From a virus: a DNA stretch of 40,832 nucleotides. Each line of letters begins with the position of its first letter. Position 1 is the first letter of the stretch. A model generated the notes under the pieces. The model saw nothing but the letters and a program-made list of their open reading frames with translations. It ran no database searches and was not told the DNA's origin. Shown here piece after piece: positions 32,843-38,868 of the stretch. Location of the stretch: IMG/VR virus record IMGVR_UViG_3300025853_000216, positions 1 to 40,832 of that record; one strand, written 5' to 3'. A program made the translations under genes and the position numbers.

Positions 32843-32949
32843 AGTCACGTCAAGTCAAAACAGTCGGTCGCAAGACCAAGTCAGCCAACATGCAGCACGA
32901 CATATGTCCCTGCGTCTTGGCTAACAACAAAAGGAGTAAGTCCAAATGA
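32839..32949 (+). CDS. Tiny basic protein with CPC motif (36 aa)
   Basis: This 36-residue protein starts in the ATGA overlap with the preceding gene (MKSRQVKTVGRKTKSANMQH), contains a CPC pair and ends NNKRSKSK. It lacks its own strong RBS and probably depends on coupled translation. The stop overlaps the next start by four bases. There is no family match that I know. Confidence 0.6.
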   Translation: MKSRQVKTVGRKTKSANMQHDICPCVLANNKRSKSK

Positions 32950-33113
32950 TGGGTCGTAAAAAACCAATGCGTCGTGGCGGCGGAGGCATGCAAGCCCCAA
33001 GCCCACAGCAACGTATGCAGGCGAAGATGATGTTCGAACGCATGTCTCCCGCCCAAAAGCGCCAGTTCGCAGCAATGCGCAACGCCATGGCACAGAAGAT
33101 GGGCCGCCGCTAA
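32946..33113 (+). CDS. Small Met/Arg/Gln-rich basic protein (55 aa)
   Basis: This 55-residue protein is rich in Met, Arg, Gln and Lys (MMGRKKPMRRGGGMQAPSPQ, then helical QRMQAKMMFERMSPAQKRQF and a basic end). An AAAGGAG site lies about 10 bases before the ATG. It overlaps the preceding stop (AATGA) and ends with TAATG, which starts the next gene. It is clearly part of the coupled array. Function unknown. Confidence 0.68.
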   Translation: MMGRKKPMRRGGGGMQAPSPQQRMQAKMMFERMSPAQKRQFAAMRNAMAQKMGRR

Positions 33114-33241
33114 TGTCCCTCGTGCGCAACATAAACAAGCGCAAGAGGGCAGGGACCAGTAGGCCGAAGTCGCGATCAACCGTGTCCGCAAAAGCATACG
33201 CGGACATGAAGAACAACTGGGGCAAGAAGAAAAAGAAATGA
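33113..33241 (+). CDS. Small basic protein, SLVRNINKRKRAG family (42 aa)
   Basis: This 42-residue protein begins MSLVRNINKRKRAGTSRPKS and ends in a WGKKKKK tail. Proteins of nearly this form recur, to my memory, among marine podoviruses, always unnamed. It starts in a TAATG overlap and ends in an ATGA overlap with the transglycosylase-like gene, so it is coupled to the gene for the infection machinery. The high positive charge suggests binding to DNA, RNA or a membrane surface. Confidence 0.7.
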   Translation: MSLVRNINKRKRAGTSRPKSRSTVSAKAYADMKNNWGKKKKK

Positions 33242-34188
33242 CTTTCTCGTCTAACATGGAAGGCCGAGACATCGCCTCCCTCATCAACGAAACAGCATCA
33301 GCCCTTGGCGCCGACCCTGTCGACCTAGCAACCGTCATCTCCTACGAGACAGGTGGCACCTTCGACCCCATGGAAGTCGGCCCAACCACCAAGTGGGGAC
33401 AGCACCGTGGCCTCATCCAATTTGGCGAACCCCAAGCCGAACAGTACGGCGCCGACTTCTCATCCGCAGACGCAGCCCTCACCTCACAACTCGGAGCCAA
33501 CGGAGCCATCGTCAGATACCTCCGTCAAAACGGCTATCAAGAAGGCATGGGCATCCTCGACCTGTATTCGATCATCAATGCAGGCGCACCCAATATGTAT
33601 GGCGCATCCGACGCAGCAGCGGGCGGCGCTCCAGGGACTGTCCGCGACAAGGTTACGTTCCAGATGGGCGACCATCGCACAAAAGCCTTGGCCCTGCTTG
33701 GCAACGAACACCCACAACCAGACGCCATGGCCTCTGCCATTGACGCAGCCGTCGCAGAAGCAGTCGACTACGACCCCGACGCACCCAACATCCAAGCATC
33801 AGACGCAATGAACCAAGACCCATCCGCGCCCCCTTCGGGCGCGTCTGGGCAACAAAAACAAATCGACAGCAGCGTCACCGATGCAGCCAACGAAGCCCAA
33901 CGTCGTGAAGCCTACCGTGCAGCCCAAGAATTTATCTTCTCAATGACCCCGCAGCAGCGCATGATGGAGAAGCAACTTTACTACAAAGCGCAGTTGGAAC
34001 AGGGAGAAGCCCGTGGCTTCGACCAGTGGTTTACCAACACGCGCTTTGGCAACTACGCCCAAGAGTATATGAACGGCGACCAAGCCTTCGTGAACCAACT
34101 CTCTGGCCCCCAACAAGTCTTGCTCCAACAACTCACAGCCAACGTCCCCCAAGCTCAGTCCTTCGCCCACTACCTGATGGGAGTATAG
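33238..34188 (+). CDS. Putative lytic transglycosylase-like (lysozyme-fold) protein
   Basis: This 316-residue protein has an N-terminal lysozyme-like domain (about 8-145). The segment VISYETGGTFDPMEVGPTTK has a likely catalytic Glu37 followed by Gly/Thr, then GLIQFGEPQA and a helical region with LDLYSIINAGAP. This is the E...LIQF layout of SLT-type muramidases and transglycosylases. A disordered Ala/Asp/Gln linker follows. The C-terminal helical part (about 215-316) holds FSMTPQQRMMEKQLYYKA and GFDQWFTNTRFGNYAQEYMNG, and resembles virion-associated proteins. It would open peptidoglycan locally during DNA entry rather than at lysis, which the amidase does. No signal peptide. Catalytic assignment is by motif reading only. 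Confidence 0.72.
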   Translation: MTFSSNMEGRDIASLINETASALGADPVDLATVISYETGGTFDPMEVGPTTKWGQHRGLIQFGEPQAEQYGADFSSADAALTSQLGANGAIVRYLRQNGYQEGMGILDLYSIINAGAPNMYGASDAAAGGAPGTVRDKVTFQMGDHRTKALALLGNEHPQPDAMASAIDAAVAEAVDYDPDAPNIQASDAMNQDPSAPPSGASGQQKQIDSSVTDAANEAQRREAYRAAQEFIFSMTPQQRMMEKQLYYKAQLEQGEARGFDQWFTNTRFGNYAQEYMNGDQAFVNQLSGPQQVLLQQLTANVPQAQSFAHYLMGV

Positions 34189-34218
34189 GACGAAACCTTG
34201 GCCCTGTTCTGATACCCT

Positions 34219-34272
34219 AAACACACCTTACCTCACCTGACTTCACCCAACGACGACAGAACAGGTGTGTTT
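34219..34272 (+). promoter_or_regulatory. Inverted repeat with CAGGTGT, before a membrane protein gene
   Basis: AAACACACC (34219-34227) is complementary to GGTGTGTTT (34264-34272) across 36 bases. The right arm contains CAGGTGT (34262-34268) and ends just before the ATG at 34274, so the AGGTG ribosome site lies within it. It may be an operator copy, a translational hairpin, or both. Confidence 0.45.
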
Positions 34273-34273
34273 T

Positions 34274-34726
34274 ATGGACCCTCTCACAACAGGCATAGCT
34301 GCATTCAACGCCATCAAGATGGGCGTTCGCGCGGGTAAGGAAATCCATTCCCTCGGCAAAGAGATCGGGTCTCTCTTCGACGCAATCGACGACAGTCGCA
34401 AGACGCACGAAAAAAAGAAACGTCGCTCCATCCTCACCCCCAACGAGGAAGCCATGGAAACATTCATGGCCAAGAAGAAAGCGGAAGACATGGAGATACA
34501 GCTACGCGAAATCATAATCAACTCGCGTGGCCTCTCCGCATGGCAGGAACTCCTGCAAATAAGACGCGACATCCGCATCCAACGCAAGGAAGCGGAGCGC
34601 CAAGCAAAGAAGGAGCAACAAGAAAAAATCGAGGCTATCGCAATAGGCGCAACCATATTCATCGCAGCCATCGCCGTGATCGGCGTCGTCTATCTTATCT
34701 ATCTCAGAAGTAAAGGTGACATATGA
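34274..34726 (+). CDS. C-terminally membrane-anchored helical protein
   Basis: I use the ATG at 34274 (AGGTG nearby); an in-frame start nine bases earlier has no site. The 150-residue protein has a hydrophobic, helical N-terminus (DPLTTGIAAFNAIKMG), a long charged helix (IDDSRKTHEKKKRRSIL..., MEIQLREIIINSRGLSAWQELLQI), and one C-terminal membrane span at about 126-144 (AIGATIFIAAIAVIGVVYLIYL) with a short cytoplasmic tail. It ends in an ATGA overlap with the next gene. The build resembles small phage membrane proteins of unknown role found near internal virion or lysis genes. An inner-spanin role would normally need an N-terminal span, which is missing. Confidence 0.72.
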   Translation: MDPLTTGIAAFNAIKMGVRAGKEIHSLGKEIGSLFDAIDDSRKTHEKKKRRSILTPNEEAMETFMAKKKAEDMEIQLREIIINSRGLSAWQELLQIRRDIRIQRKEAERQAKKEQQEKIEAIAIGATIFIAAIAVIGVVYLIYLRSKGDI

Positions 34727-34899
34727 CGTGGTATCTCGTACTCATCACACACATGATGGTCCAAACATCCAACGGACCTGCCCTCGCACAAGTCTGCCAC
34801 TACAAGACGGACCCTGAACAAAAATGGGAGGACAGACGCTTTCACGTTGTCCCCCCATCCTACGTTTGCCCGAAGGCATATAAAGAAAAGTCGGCCTAA
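34723..34899 (+). CDS. Small exported-looking protein with two cysteines (58 aa)
   Basis: This 58-residue protein starts in the ATGA overlap with the membrane protein. The first ~20 residues (MTWYLVLITHMMVQTSNGPA) are hydrophobic and signal-like, and two cysteines follow (QVCHYKTDP and YVCPKAY), possibly forming a disulfide in the periplasm. Its end overlaps, tail to tail, the leftward gene at 34896. The coupling with a membrane protein suggests a two-gene envelope unit. I do not recognise it. Confidence 0.62.
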   Translation: MTWYLVLITHMMVQTSNGPALAQVCHYKTDPEQKWEDRRFHVVPPSYVCPKAYKEKSA

Positions 34900-35060
34900 G
34901 TCTTCTTATCCTGACGTTCCAAGAGCAATCGGGCTAAATGCCCGATGCTCTCTGCTCTTTGCTTGATCGTCATGCGATGTGGCCTTCTCTCAGCATCCAT
35001 CGCAATCACTTCTGCTGCTCTAACGATCTGGTCGACAATCTTCTTGTCCTCATCATCCAT
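34896..35060 (-). CDS. Small helical protein (54 aa)
   Basis: The ATG at 35060 overlaps the stop of the upstream wHTH gene (TGATG), so the start is well supported. The 54-residue product (MDDEDKKIVDQIVRAAEVIA..., LARLLLERQDKKT) is a helical, charged protein with a Lys-rich end. It is the last gene of a leftward group of four small genes. No function known; by neighbourhood it may assist regulation. Confidence 0.65.
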   Translation of the reverse strand: MDDEDKKIVDQIVRAAEVIAMDAERRPHRMTIKQRAESIGHLARLLLERQDKKT

Positions 35061-35311
35061 CACAACAGACCTCCCAACCAAGACGTCATGTACTTCATCG
35101 CCTTTGGCCCCACCGAAACACCCTGCGTGTTCTTCGTCACAACGCCAATGTGATCCAGTGTTTCCAAGTTTCTGGCGAGTGTCGAACGCTTGATGTTCGT
35201 CTCGTCTTCAAGCTCACTCAGCGTCAGCTTGTACTTTTTTTCGCTGTTTTTTTCCAGCGCCTTCAGCACCAGTATCGCTACTGTCACTTGCTTGCGTGTC
35301 AACCTGTGCAT
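35060..35311 (-). CDS. MarR-like winged helix-turn-helix protein
   Basis: This 83-residue protein has the order helix (TRKQVTVAILVLKALEKN), LTLSELEDETNIKRSTLARNLETLDHIGVV and a beta-wing (TKNTQGVSVGPKAMKYM). This is the pattern of a single winged-HTH domain as in MarR/ArsR-type regulators, with no ligand-binding part. The recognition helix is about RSTLARNLETLDHI. Its start lies about 98 bases inside the upstream gene (35214-35546) in another frame. The HTH needs nearly the whole sequence, so I accept the overlap. It probably controls phage early or lysogenic genes. Confidence 0.72.
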   Translation of the reverse strand: MHRLTRKQVTVAILVLKALEKNSEKKYKLTLSELEDETNIKRSTLARNLETLDHIGVVTKNTQGVSVGPKAMKYMTSWLGGLL

Positions 35312-35546
35312 CGCCCTGCTCCCGATCTTGCACTCTCATTACCGTGTTCATAGTCCAACCAGTGCTATTCAATGCACCTTTCAAATTGTCCAAGACCAAG
35401 ACTGCGCCCTGCTTATTCAAGACGTTCTCGGTAAACACGGTCTCAACGCCCAGTATCTGCTCACCGTTCTTCACGACATACAGATCACCAACGTGTACCA
35501 TCTTTGGCTGCTGCTGCTCTTGCTGCTGTTCATTCGCCTGTGACAT
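35214..35546 (-). CDS. Gln-rich small hypothetical protein (110 aa)
   Basis: I use the internal start MSQANEQQQEQ (35546); the longer frame overlaps the upstream gene much more. The 110-residue protein has a Gln-rich N-terminus. A small folded-looking centre follows (MVHVGDLYVVKNGEQILGVETVF, GAVLVLDNLKGALNSTGWTMNTVMRV). The C-terminus is disordered and charged (ASDSSDTGAEGAGKKQRKKVQADAE) and overlaps the wHTH gene by 98 bases. Such overlap is long for phage genes, so the 3' end may be loosely constrained. Function unknown. Confidence 0.65.
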   Translation of the reverse strand: MSQANEQQQEQQQPKMVHVGDLYVVKNGEQILGVETVFTENVLNKQGAVLVLDNLKGALNSTGWTMNTVMRVQDREQGDAQVDTQASDSSDTGAEGAGKKQRKKVQADAE

Positions 35547-35757
35547 TATCCAACTCCTCTTTCGTTTCATGGATGTCGACCCTGCAATCAATCAGGGCGT
35601 CTAAAATTTCCTTCAAAAAGTTTTTCACATAAGGAGACTGACTGTCATCGCACTCCCTTTGCGCAGCTTCGATGATGTTATCCAAGATGTTATCCATCTC
35701 GTCCAAGTCCTCTTCATTTGCGACGACCTGAAAGTTTACTCTTATTATGTTACTCAC
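35530..35757 (-). CDS. Small acidic protein (75 aa)
   Basis: This 75-residue acidic protein opens MSNIIRVNFQVVANEEDLDE with a beta-like start, then helices (MDNILDNIIEAAQRECDDSQS, YVKNFLKEILDALIDCRVDI), two cysteines, and ends ELDNVTGE. It is the first gene of the leftward group and starts next to the control repeats at 35782. It overlaps the following gene by 17 bases. No family is recognised. Acidic phage proteins this small are often inhibitors of host factors, but there is no direct evidence here. Confidence 0.65.
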   Translation of the reverse strand: MSNIIRVNFQVVANEEDLDEMDNILDNIIEAAQRECDDSQSPYVKNFLKEILDALIDCRVDIHETKEELDNVTGE

Positions 35758-35781
35758 TGATGCACTCCATCATTTGTATTG

Positions 35782-35797
35782 TTGACACTACAGGTGT
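35782..35797. promoter_or_regulatory. TTGACACT-CAGGTGT site
   Basis: TTGACA (35782-35787) runs into CAGGTGT (35791-35797), giving GACAC-TACAG-GTGTC, a 15-base near-palindrome. It lies 25-40 bases upstream of the leftward small-gene operon and shares the TTGACA plus GGTGT theme of the other control regions. On the minus strand it would cover the promoter of those genes. Confidence 0.5.
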
Positions 35798-35879
35798 CTG
35801 CGACGTCTGTAAACACACCATATTTTGTGCCAAAGTGCGTCACAAAACACCCCTGCTTTGTTGTAGTTGTCAAAAGTCT

Positions 35880-35915
35880 ACACACCTGAAACATTCCAAG
35901 ACGTTACAGGTGTGT
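35880..35915. promoter_or_regulatory. Long CAGGTGTGT inverted repeat
   Basis: ACACACCTG (35880-35888) and CAGGTGTGT (35907-35915) are perfectly complementary. The arms extend inward as AAAC/GTTA with one mismatch, giving about 13 paired positions around a 10-base centre. Both arms carry the CAGGTGT motif seen in other control regions, so the site may bind the same protein. It also overlaps the attachment-like region. Confidence 0.5.
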
Positions 35916-35929
35916 CAATGTGTCAGGAT

Positions 35930-35970
35930 TTTGTGCCATCAGTCCCTTGGTAAGGGTACTGTGGCACAAA
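35930..35970. other. 41-nt hairpin whose tip mimics a tRNA anticodon arm
   Basis: TTTGTGCCA (35930-35938) pairs with TGGCACAAA (35962-35970), CAGT (35940-35943) with ACTG (35958-35961), and CCCTT with AAGGG around a GGT loop. Only one unpaired T is left on each side, giving an 18-bp stem. The tip CCTTGGTAAGG equals the anticodon-arm core of the tRNA-Thr 60 bases later. No T-run follows, so it is not a plain terminator. Confidence 0.7.
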
Positions 35971-35976
35971 CAAGAT

Positions 35977-36051
35977 GCTGTGTTAGCTCAGTGGTAGAGC
36001 GCGTCCTTGGTAAGGACGAGGCCGCGAGTTCAATCCTCGCACACAGCACCA
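35977..36051 (+). tRNA. tRNA-Thr (GGT anticodon)
   Basis: All arms are present. The acceptor GCTGTGT pairs with ACACAGC. The D arm is GCTC-AGTGGTA-GAGC. The anticodon stem CGTCC/GGACG has loop TTGGTAA (anticodon GGT). The T arm is GCGAG-TTCAATC-CTCGC, and a CCA end is encoded (36049-36051). It reads ACC threonine codons. It lies between small phage genes and the integrase, so it may serve both as a working tRNA and as the integration target copy. It is complete, not a 3' fragment as usual in attP. Confidence 0.93.
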
Positions 36052-36081
36052 TTACTCCCTCAACAAAAATGCGTGTGTCAA

Positions 36082-37080
36082 TTATGTGCCACGCACACCT
36101 AGAAGACCTATCGTGTCCTCAAGGTGTGACGGCGCAAGATGACTGTAACGCATGACCATTGACAGTGAACTGTGGCCAAGCAAGTCAGCCACCGCTCTTA
36201 GCGACGCGCCCCTCTGCACCAGTAACGATGCAAAGGTATGACGCATATCGTGCGGCCTAAAGTCTTCAATGGCTGCACGTCTCGTGGCCCTGTAGAAATA
36301 GTCATAGAAACCATCTCTATGCCACATGACCCCTGCGGGGTTCGGGAAGACCAGACCTGTACCTCTCTCCCCTATGGCTCTGGCAGCGTCGTCGACTAAC
36401 GGCACGGCTCTGAACCGCGTCTTGCCCGACGTTCCCTTTCGCGTCCCAAAAGTTGCCCGACCATCCACGATGTCGGACCACTCCAAGCGAAACGCTTCGC
36501 CCAGTCTCGCCCCTGTAAAGAACAGGAACGTGACCAATCCTTGTATGTCTGGCTCACAACATTCGATGAGCGCATCCCTCTCATCTTCATCAAGCCAACG
36601 TGTGCGGCTGTCGTCGACCTTCGGCTTCTTCAACCGCAATTCTGGCACATCCAGTCCCATGTCTCGTGCATGGTTCAGCATGGCCATGATGCTGTTGATC
36701 TCCCGCTTCACGGTCGACGCTTTGTTCCCACGACTATTCACCCACAGCATAACGTCGGCAACAGTCAGCGCATCCAGACGTCTCCCACCCGTGGCCTTAT
36801 CAAAGCGCCCCAGTATTCCCACATCTGTCTCGCCAACCTTGTTTGGCCTGTCCAAGAACAGCCTAATCGCCTGTCCCACAGTCACACTCGACGTCGCGCC
36901 CTTCTCAAGACGTCCGTCTAGTGCATCCCTAAGTATCCGCCCCATGGCTTCTTGCGCATGTGGCTTCATACCCCGACCAAATCCAGTGCTTTTGCGGACG
37001 CGTAGTCGATCACCAGTTGGCGTGACCACGGTGCCACTCACTTGCCAAACATCATTGCGTAGTGTCAGTCGTAGTGTCAT
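36082..37080 (-). CDS. int: Tyrosine recombinase (phage integrase)
   Basis: I use the start MTLRLTLRNDVWQVSG (37080), which gives 332 residues with a normal N-terminus; the upstream extension lies in the LuxR-type gene. An N-terminal arm-binding region (about 1-60, VTPTGDRLRVRKSTGFGRG) is followed by a SAM-like core-binding domain (65-150) and the catalytic domain. The catalytic set is Arg192 (TGARLGEAF), Lys220 or Lys215 in the beta-hairpin, His277-x-x-Arg280 (PHDMRHTF), His303 (LGHSS) and nucleophile Tyr312 (MRYSH). All are intact. It ends 30 bases from a complete tRNA-Thr, the usual setting for tRNA-targeting phage integration. Together with regulators this makes the phage probably temperate. 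Confidence 0.95.
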   Translation of the reverse strand: MTLRLTLRNDVWQVSGTVVTPTGDRLRVRKSTGFGRGMKPHAQEAMGRILRDALDGRLEKGATSSVTVGQAIRLFLDRPNKVGETDVGILGRFDKATGGRRLDALTVADVMLWVNSRGNKASTVKREINSIMAMLNHARDMGLDVPELRLKKPKVDDSRTRWLDEDERDALIECCEPDIQGLVTFLFFTGARLGEAFRLEWSDIVDGRATFGTRKGTSGKTRFRAVPLVDDAARAIGERGTGLVFPNPAGVMWHRDGFYDYFYRATRRAAIEDFRPHDMRHTFASLLVQRGASLRAVADLLGHSSLSMVMRYSHLAPSHLEDTIGLLGVRGT

Positions 37081-37510
37081 TCCTCTTCTCCGCATACAAA
37101 CGAGCGAACGGATCAGGCTCAATAAAATTGGCGTCCCAATCCTTGGGCAGCCCACCTGTCATCATCATGTATCCGTTGTCATCAATCTCGTCGAACTCCC
37201 TATGCAGACGATGGATGAGTTGTGCGCGTGAATTAACATTCAGTTTCCTAAACATCCCTCTCACATGCACCTTGGCCGTGTTGATACTCACGCCCATCCT
37301 GTCTGCAATTCCTTGGTTGTCAGCCCCTCGCATCAGCATTTGCAATGCGACGTGCTGCTTCGTAGTGAACTTGTGCAGCACGCTCTCAAGGTGGACTTGT
37401 GTTTCCATTGGCGAGACCTCGCCGCTTGTGGAAGCGTCGTGTGCTTTCGCCATTAACGCACCAATTATTTGATCGAGCTTCCACTCGATCCGATCCAGTT
37501 GTGTTGTCAT
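37052..37510 (-). CDS. LuxR-type HTH regulator without a sensor domain
   Basis: I take the ATG at 37510 (AGGG about seven bases upstream) over one six bases earlier, which has no space for an RBS. The 152-residue protein has a short N-terminal amphipathic segment (LDRIEWKLDQIIGALMAK). A LuxR/GerE HTH spans about 48-105 (FTTKQHVALQMLMRGADNQGIADRMGVSINTAKVHVRGMFRKLNVNSRAQLIHRL), followed by an acidic and helical C-terminus. There is no acyl-homoserine-lactone or receiver domain. Its 3' end overlaps the integrase start by 29 bases, so integrase translation is probably coupled to it. It may set integrase expression in response to host state. That is inference. Confidence 0.82.
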   Translation of the reverse strand: MTTQLDRIEWKLDQIIGALMAKAHDASTSGEVSPMETQVHLESVLHKFTTKQHVALQMLMRGADNQGIADRMGVSINTAKVHVRGMFRKLNVNSRAQLIHRLHREFDEIDDNGYMMMTGGLPKDWDANFIEPDPFARLYAEKRNDTTTDTTQ

Positions 37511-37516
37511 TTGCAT

Positions 37517-37719
37517 CCCTAGTTCCGTGAGTGTTTCTAGTTATATTTATTTCATCACGGGAACACGGTGGCCCGCAGGGTGGACTGCACCAGTTGGTAA
37601 CTGATAGCCCACACTCGGACGAACTATATGCCTCGTGTCTCATGCCGCTCCTCATGTTAAAGGTGGCACACCCTATGCCACCTGTATCATACGTTATACA
37701 CACCTATCACACCTGTCAA
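37517..37719 (-). promoter_or_regulatory. Upstream region of the LuxR-integrase operon
   Basis: This 203-base gap contains, read leftward, TTGACAGGTGT (from 37719) with TATAAC at 37698-37693, a short 15-base spacer. It also holds a GGTGGCA / TGCCACC inverted repeat (37662-37668, 37676-37682), a CAGTT-GGT-AACTG hairpin (37591-37603), and GTTCCGTGA / TCACGGGAAC (37522-37530, 37555-37564) close to the start codon. The mix looks like a promoter with one or two regulator sites. The promoter call is tentative. Confidence 0.5.
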
Positions 37720-38166
37720 TCACATAAGTTCGTCAAACTTATCAACGATTGCGCTGAACTCCTCTTGTGCGTGCTTGACGGTTAAGTCGCTGAACTGTTT
37801 GTATGTACCGTCTGGCATCTTGACCGATGCGACCATACCCTTGCGCCCAACGGCGATGTAATATTTCTTCGGGTCTGAGCGCACACCAATGAGGTAGTAT
37901 TGATATTCGACTATCTCTTTCTCATCAGCCCAACCACCTGCAAGTTTGTCCATGCCTTTGGCGGATGGGTTCACACTATCCACACGCTTGATCCAGTATG
38001 GCTTGAAGCTCCCCCGACGTTTCTTCTTGGGCGCAGACGTCTTGGCTTCCCACTTGTCTGCAAGACCAGAGCCATCTAACTCGTTCCCGATCCGCAAGAC
38101 GACCTCTTTCTTCTCCGCCTCATCCATGGCCTTGAACAGGCGCATCACAATATTCACAGCTTCCAT
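37720..38166 (-). CDS. Hypothetical phage protein (148 aa)
   Basis: I prefer the ATG at 38166 because AAGGA lies eight bases upstream of it; another ATG nine bases earlier sits directly on that site. The 148-residue protein opens with a helix (MEAVNIVMRLFKAMDEAEKKEVVLRI). A basic SAPKKKRRGSFKPYWIKRVD segment and a beta-like middle (EIVEYQYYLIGVRSDPKKYYIAVGRKG) follow. The C-terminal helix is HAQEEFSAIVDKFDEL. It is the first of a leftward chain of small overlapping genes. The basic, aromatic patch suggests nucleic-acid binding. No family is recognised. Confidence 0.68.
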   Translation of the reverse strand: MEAVNIVMRLFKAMDEAEKKEVVLRIGNELDGSGLADKWEAKTSAPKKKRRGSFKPYWIKRVDSVNPSAKGMDKLAGGWADEKEIVEYQYYLIGVRSDPKKYYIAVGRKGMVASVKMPDGTYKQFSDLTVKHAQEEFSAIVDKFDELM

Positions 38167-38167
38167 C

Positions 38168-38365
38168 TTACTCATCCTTATCGCTTGCTAAATCTGTCCC
38201 ATGCGCCAGTAACACTGGCGCAATGTGTCCCTTGATGAACCAACCCTCGCGAACTGATCCATCCTCGTTGATCGTGAACGTGTCGTTCCCGAACTTGCCG
38301 CCGCTATCCTTCACGGCTTGCGTCACCACGTCGGCTATCGCTTTCAGCTTCTCGTCTGTGTTCAT
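38168..38365 (-). CDS. Small acidic hypothetical protein (65 aa)
   Basis: This 65-residue protein (MNTDEKLKAIADVVTQAVKD, then GNDTFTINEDGSVREGWFIKG, and an acidic end) starts in an ATGA overlap with the upstream gene (38362-38365). GAGAGAAAG stands near as an RBS. The order helix, beta strands, helix suggests a compact small fold. The function is unknown. Its neighbours are likewise unnamed phage genes. Confidence 0.65.
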   Translation of the reverse strand: MNTDEKLKAIADVVTQAVKDSGGKFGNDTFTINEDGSVREGWFIKGHIAPVLLAHGTDLASDKDE

Positions 38366-38868
38366 GGCTTTCTCTCATCGCTATCAATGCGCCCATCCAC
38401 GCTGATGAACCGACGCTTCTTGTCGTATGGGTCTTCGTGCATGAATGCCTCTTGCATCATCAGACTGACGTGCTTGCGCACCGTCGCACCCGACATGCTG
38501 CCCTTGCTTATCAGCCCTGCACCCTCGACCACGTCGAGCATGTAGCCAGACACAACATCGACCAACATGTCCCACTCCTTGCGGCTGTACCCCGCATAGT
38601 TTTTCTGGGGCTTATCGGGCGTCGGCAACTCACGACAACGCATCAGCACCTCATCCACCTTGGCCTTGCTCAAGGCACTCGGCGTCTGTATGGCAGGCAC
38701 ACGCTTGGCATAGTCCGCATAAGACGTGGCAGGCTTGGGTGTATACTTCTGTGTATACGTCTTGCGTGGGGCAGTAGGCTTGGCGGTCGGTGCCTCACGC
38801 TCAATTCCGTAGTCTGCGAGCTTGCTTCCTGCGATCTTGTTCACAACATCATTAGCTTGCTTGGTCAT
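38362..38868 (-). CDS. Hypothetical protein with Lys/Pro/Thr linker (168 aa)
   Basis: I take the ATG at 38868 (GAGGAGAGAAG just upstream); the open frame before it overlaps the previous gene. The 168-residue product has a short helix, a disordered Pro/Thr/Lys/Tyr-rich linker (EAPTAKPTAPRKTYTQKYTP) and a C-terminal helical domain (MLVDVVSGYMLDVVEGAGLISKGSM, HVSLMMQEAFMHEDPYDKKRR). The C-terminal part looks winged-helix-like (VVEGAGLISKGSMSGATVRKHVSLMM), so DNA binding is possible. It overlaps both neighbours by short stretches, as part of one operon. Confidence 0.65.
   Translation of the reverse strand: MTKQANDVVNKIAGSKLADYGIEREAPTAKPTAPRKTYTQKYTPKPATSYADYAKRVPAIQTPSALSKAKVDEVLMRCRELPTPDKPQKNYAGYSRKEWDMLVDVVSGYMLDVVEGAGLISKGSMSGATVRKHVSLMMQEAFMHEDPYDKKRRFISVDGRIDSDERKP

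Larger units (their letters stand above)
35822..36091. other. Putative phage attachment (attP-like) region
   Basis: The 11-mer ATTTTGTGCCA occurs twice in direct orientation (35822-35832 and 35928-35938). An inverted version (TGGCACAAA, 35962-35970) and a one-mismatch copy (ATTATGTGCCA, 36081-36091) are also present. They surround a complete tRNA gene next to the integrase. Such repeats are the usual form of integrase arm-type sites. The symmetric core CCTTGGTAAGG occurs at 35945-35955 and again in the tRNA anticodon arm (36005-36015). Which copy is exchanged is not shown by the sequence. Confidence 0.5.

Noticed and set aside
36326-37231. A 301-residue plus-strand open frame opposite the integrase
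   Set aside because: It is antisense to a clear integrase with intact catalytic residues, is Ser/Arg/Pro-rich in the usual way of shadow frames, and has no RBS or homology-like features.
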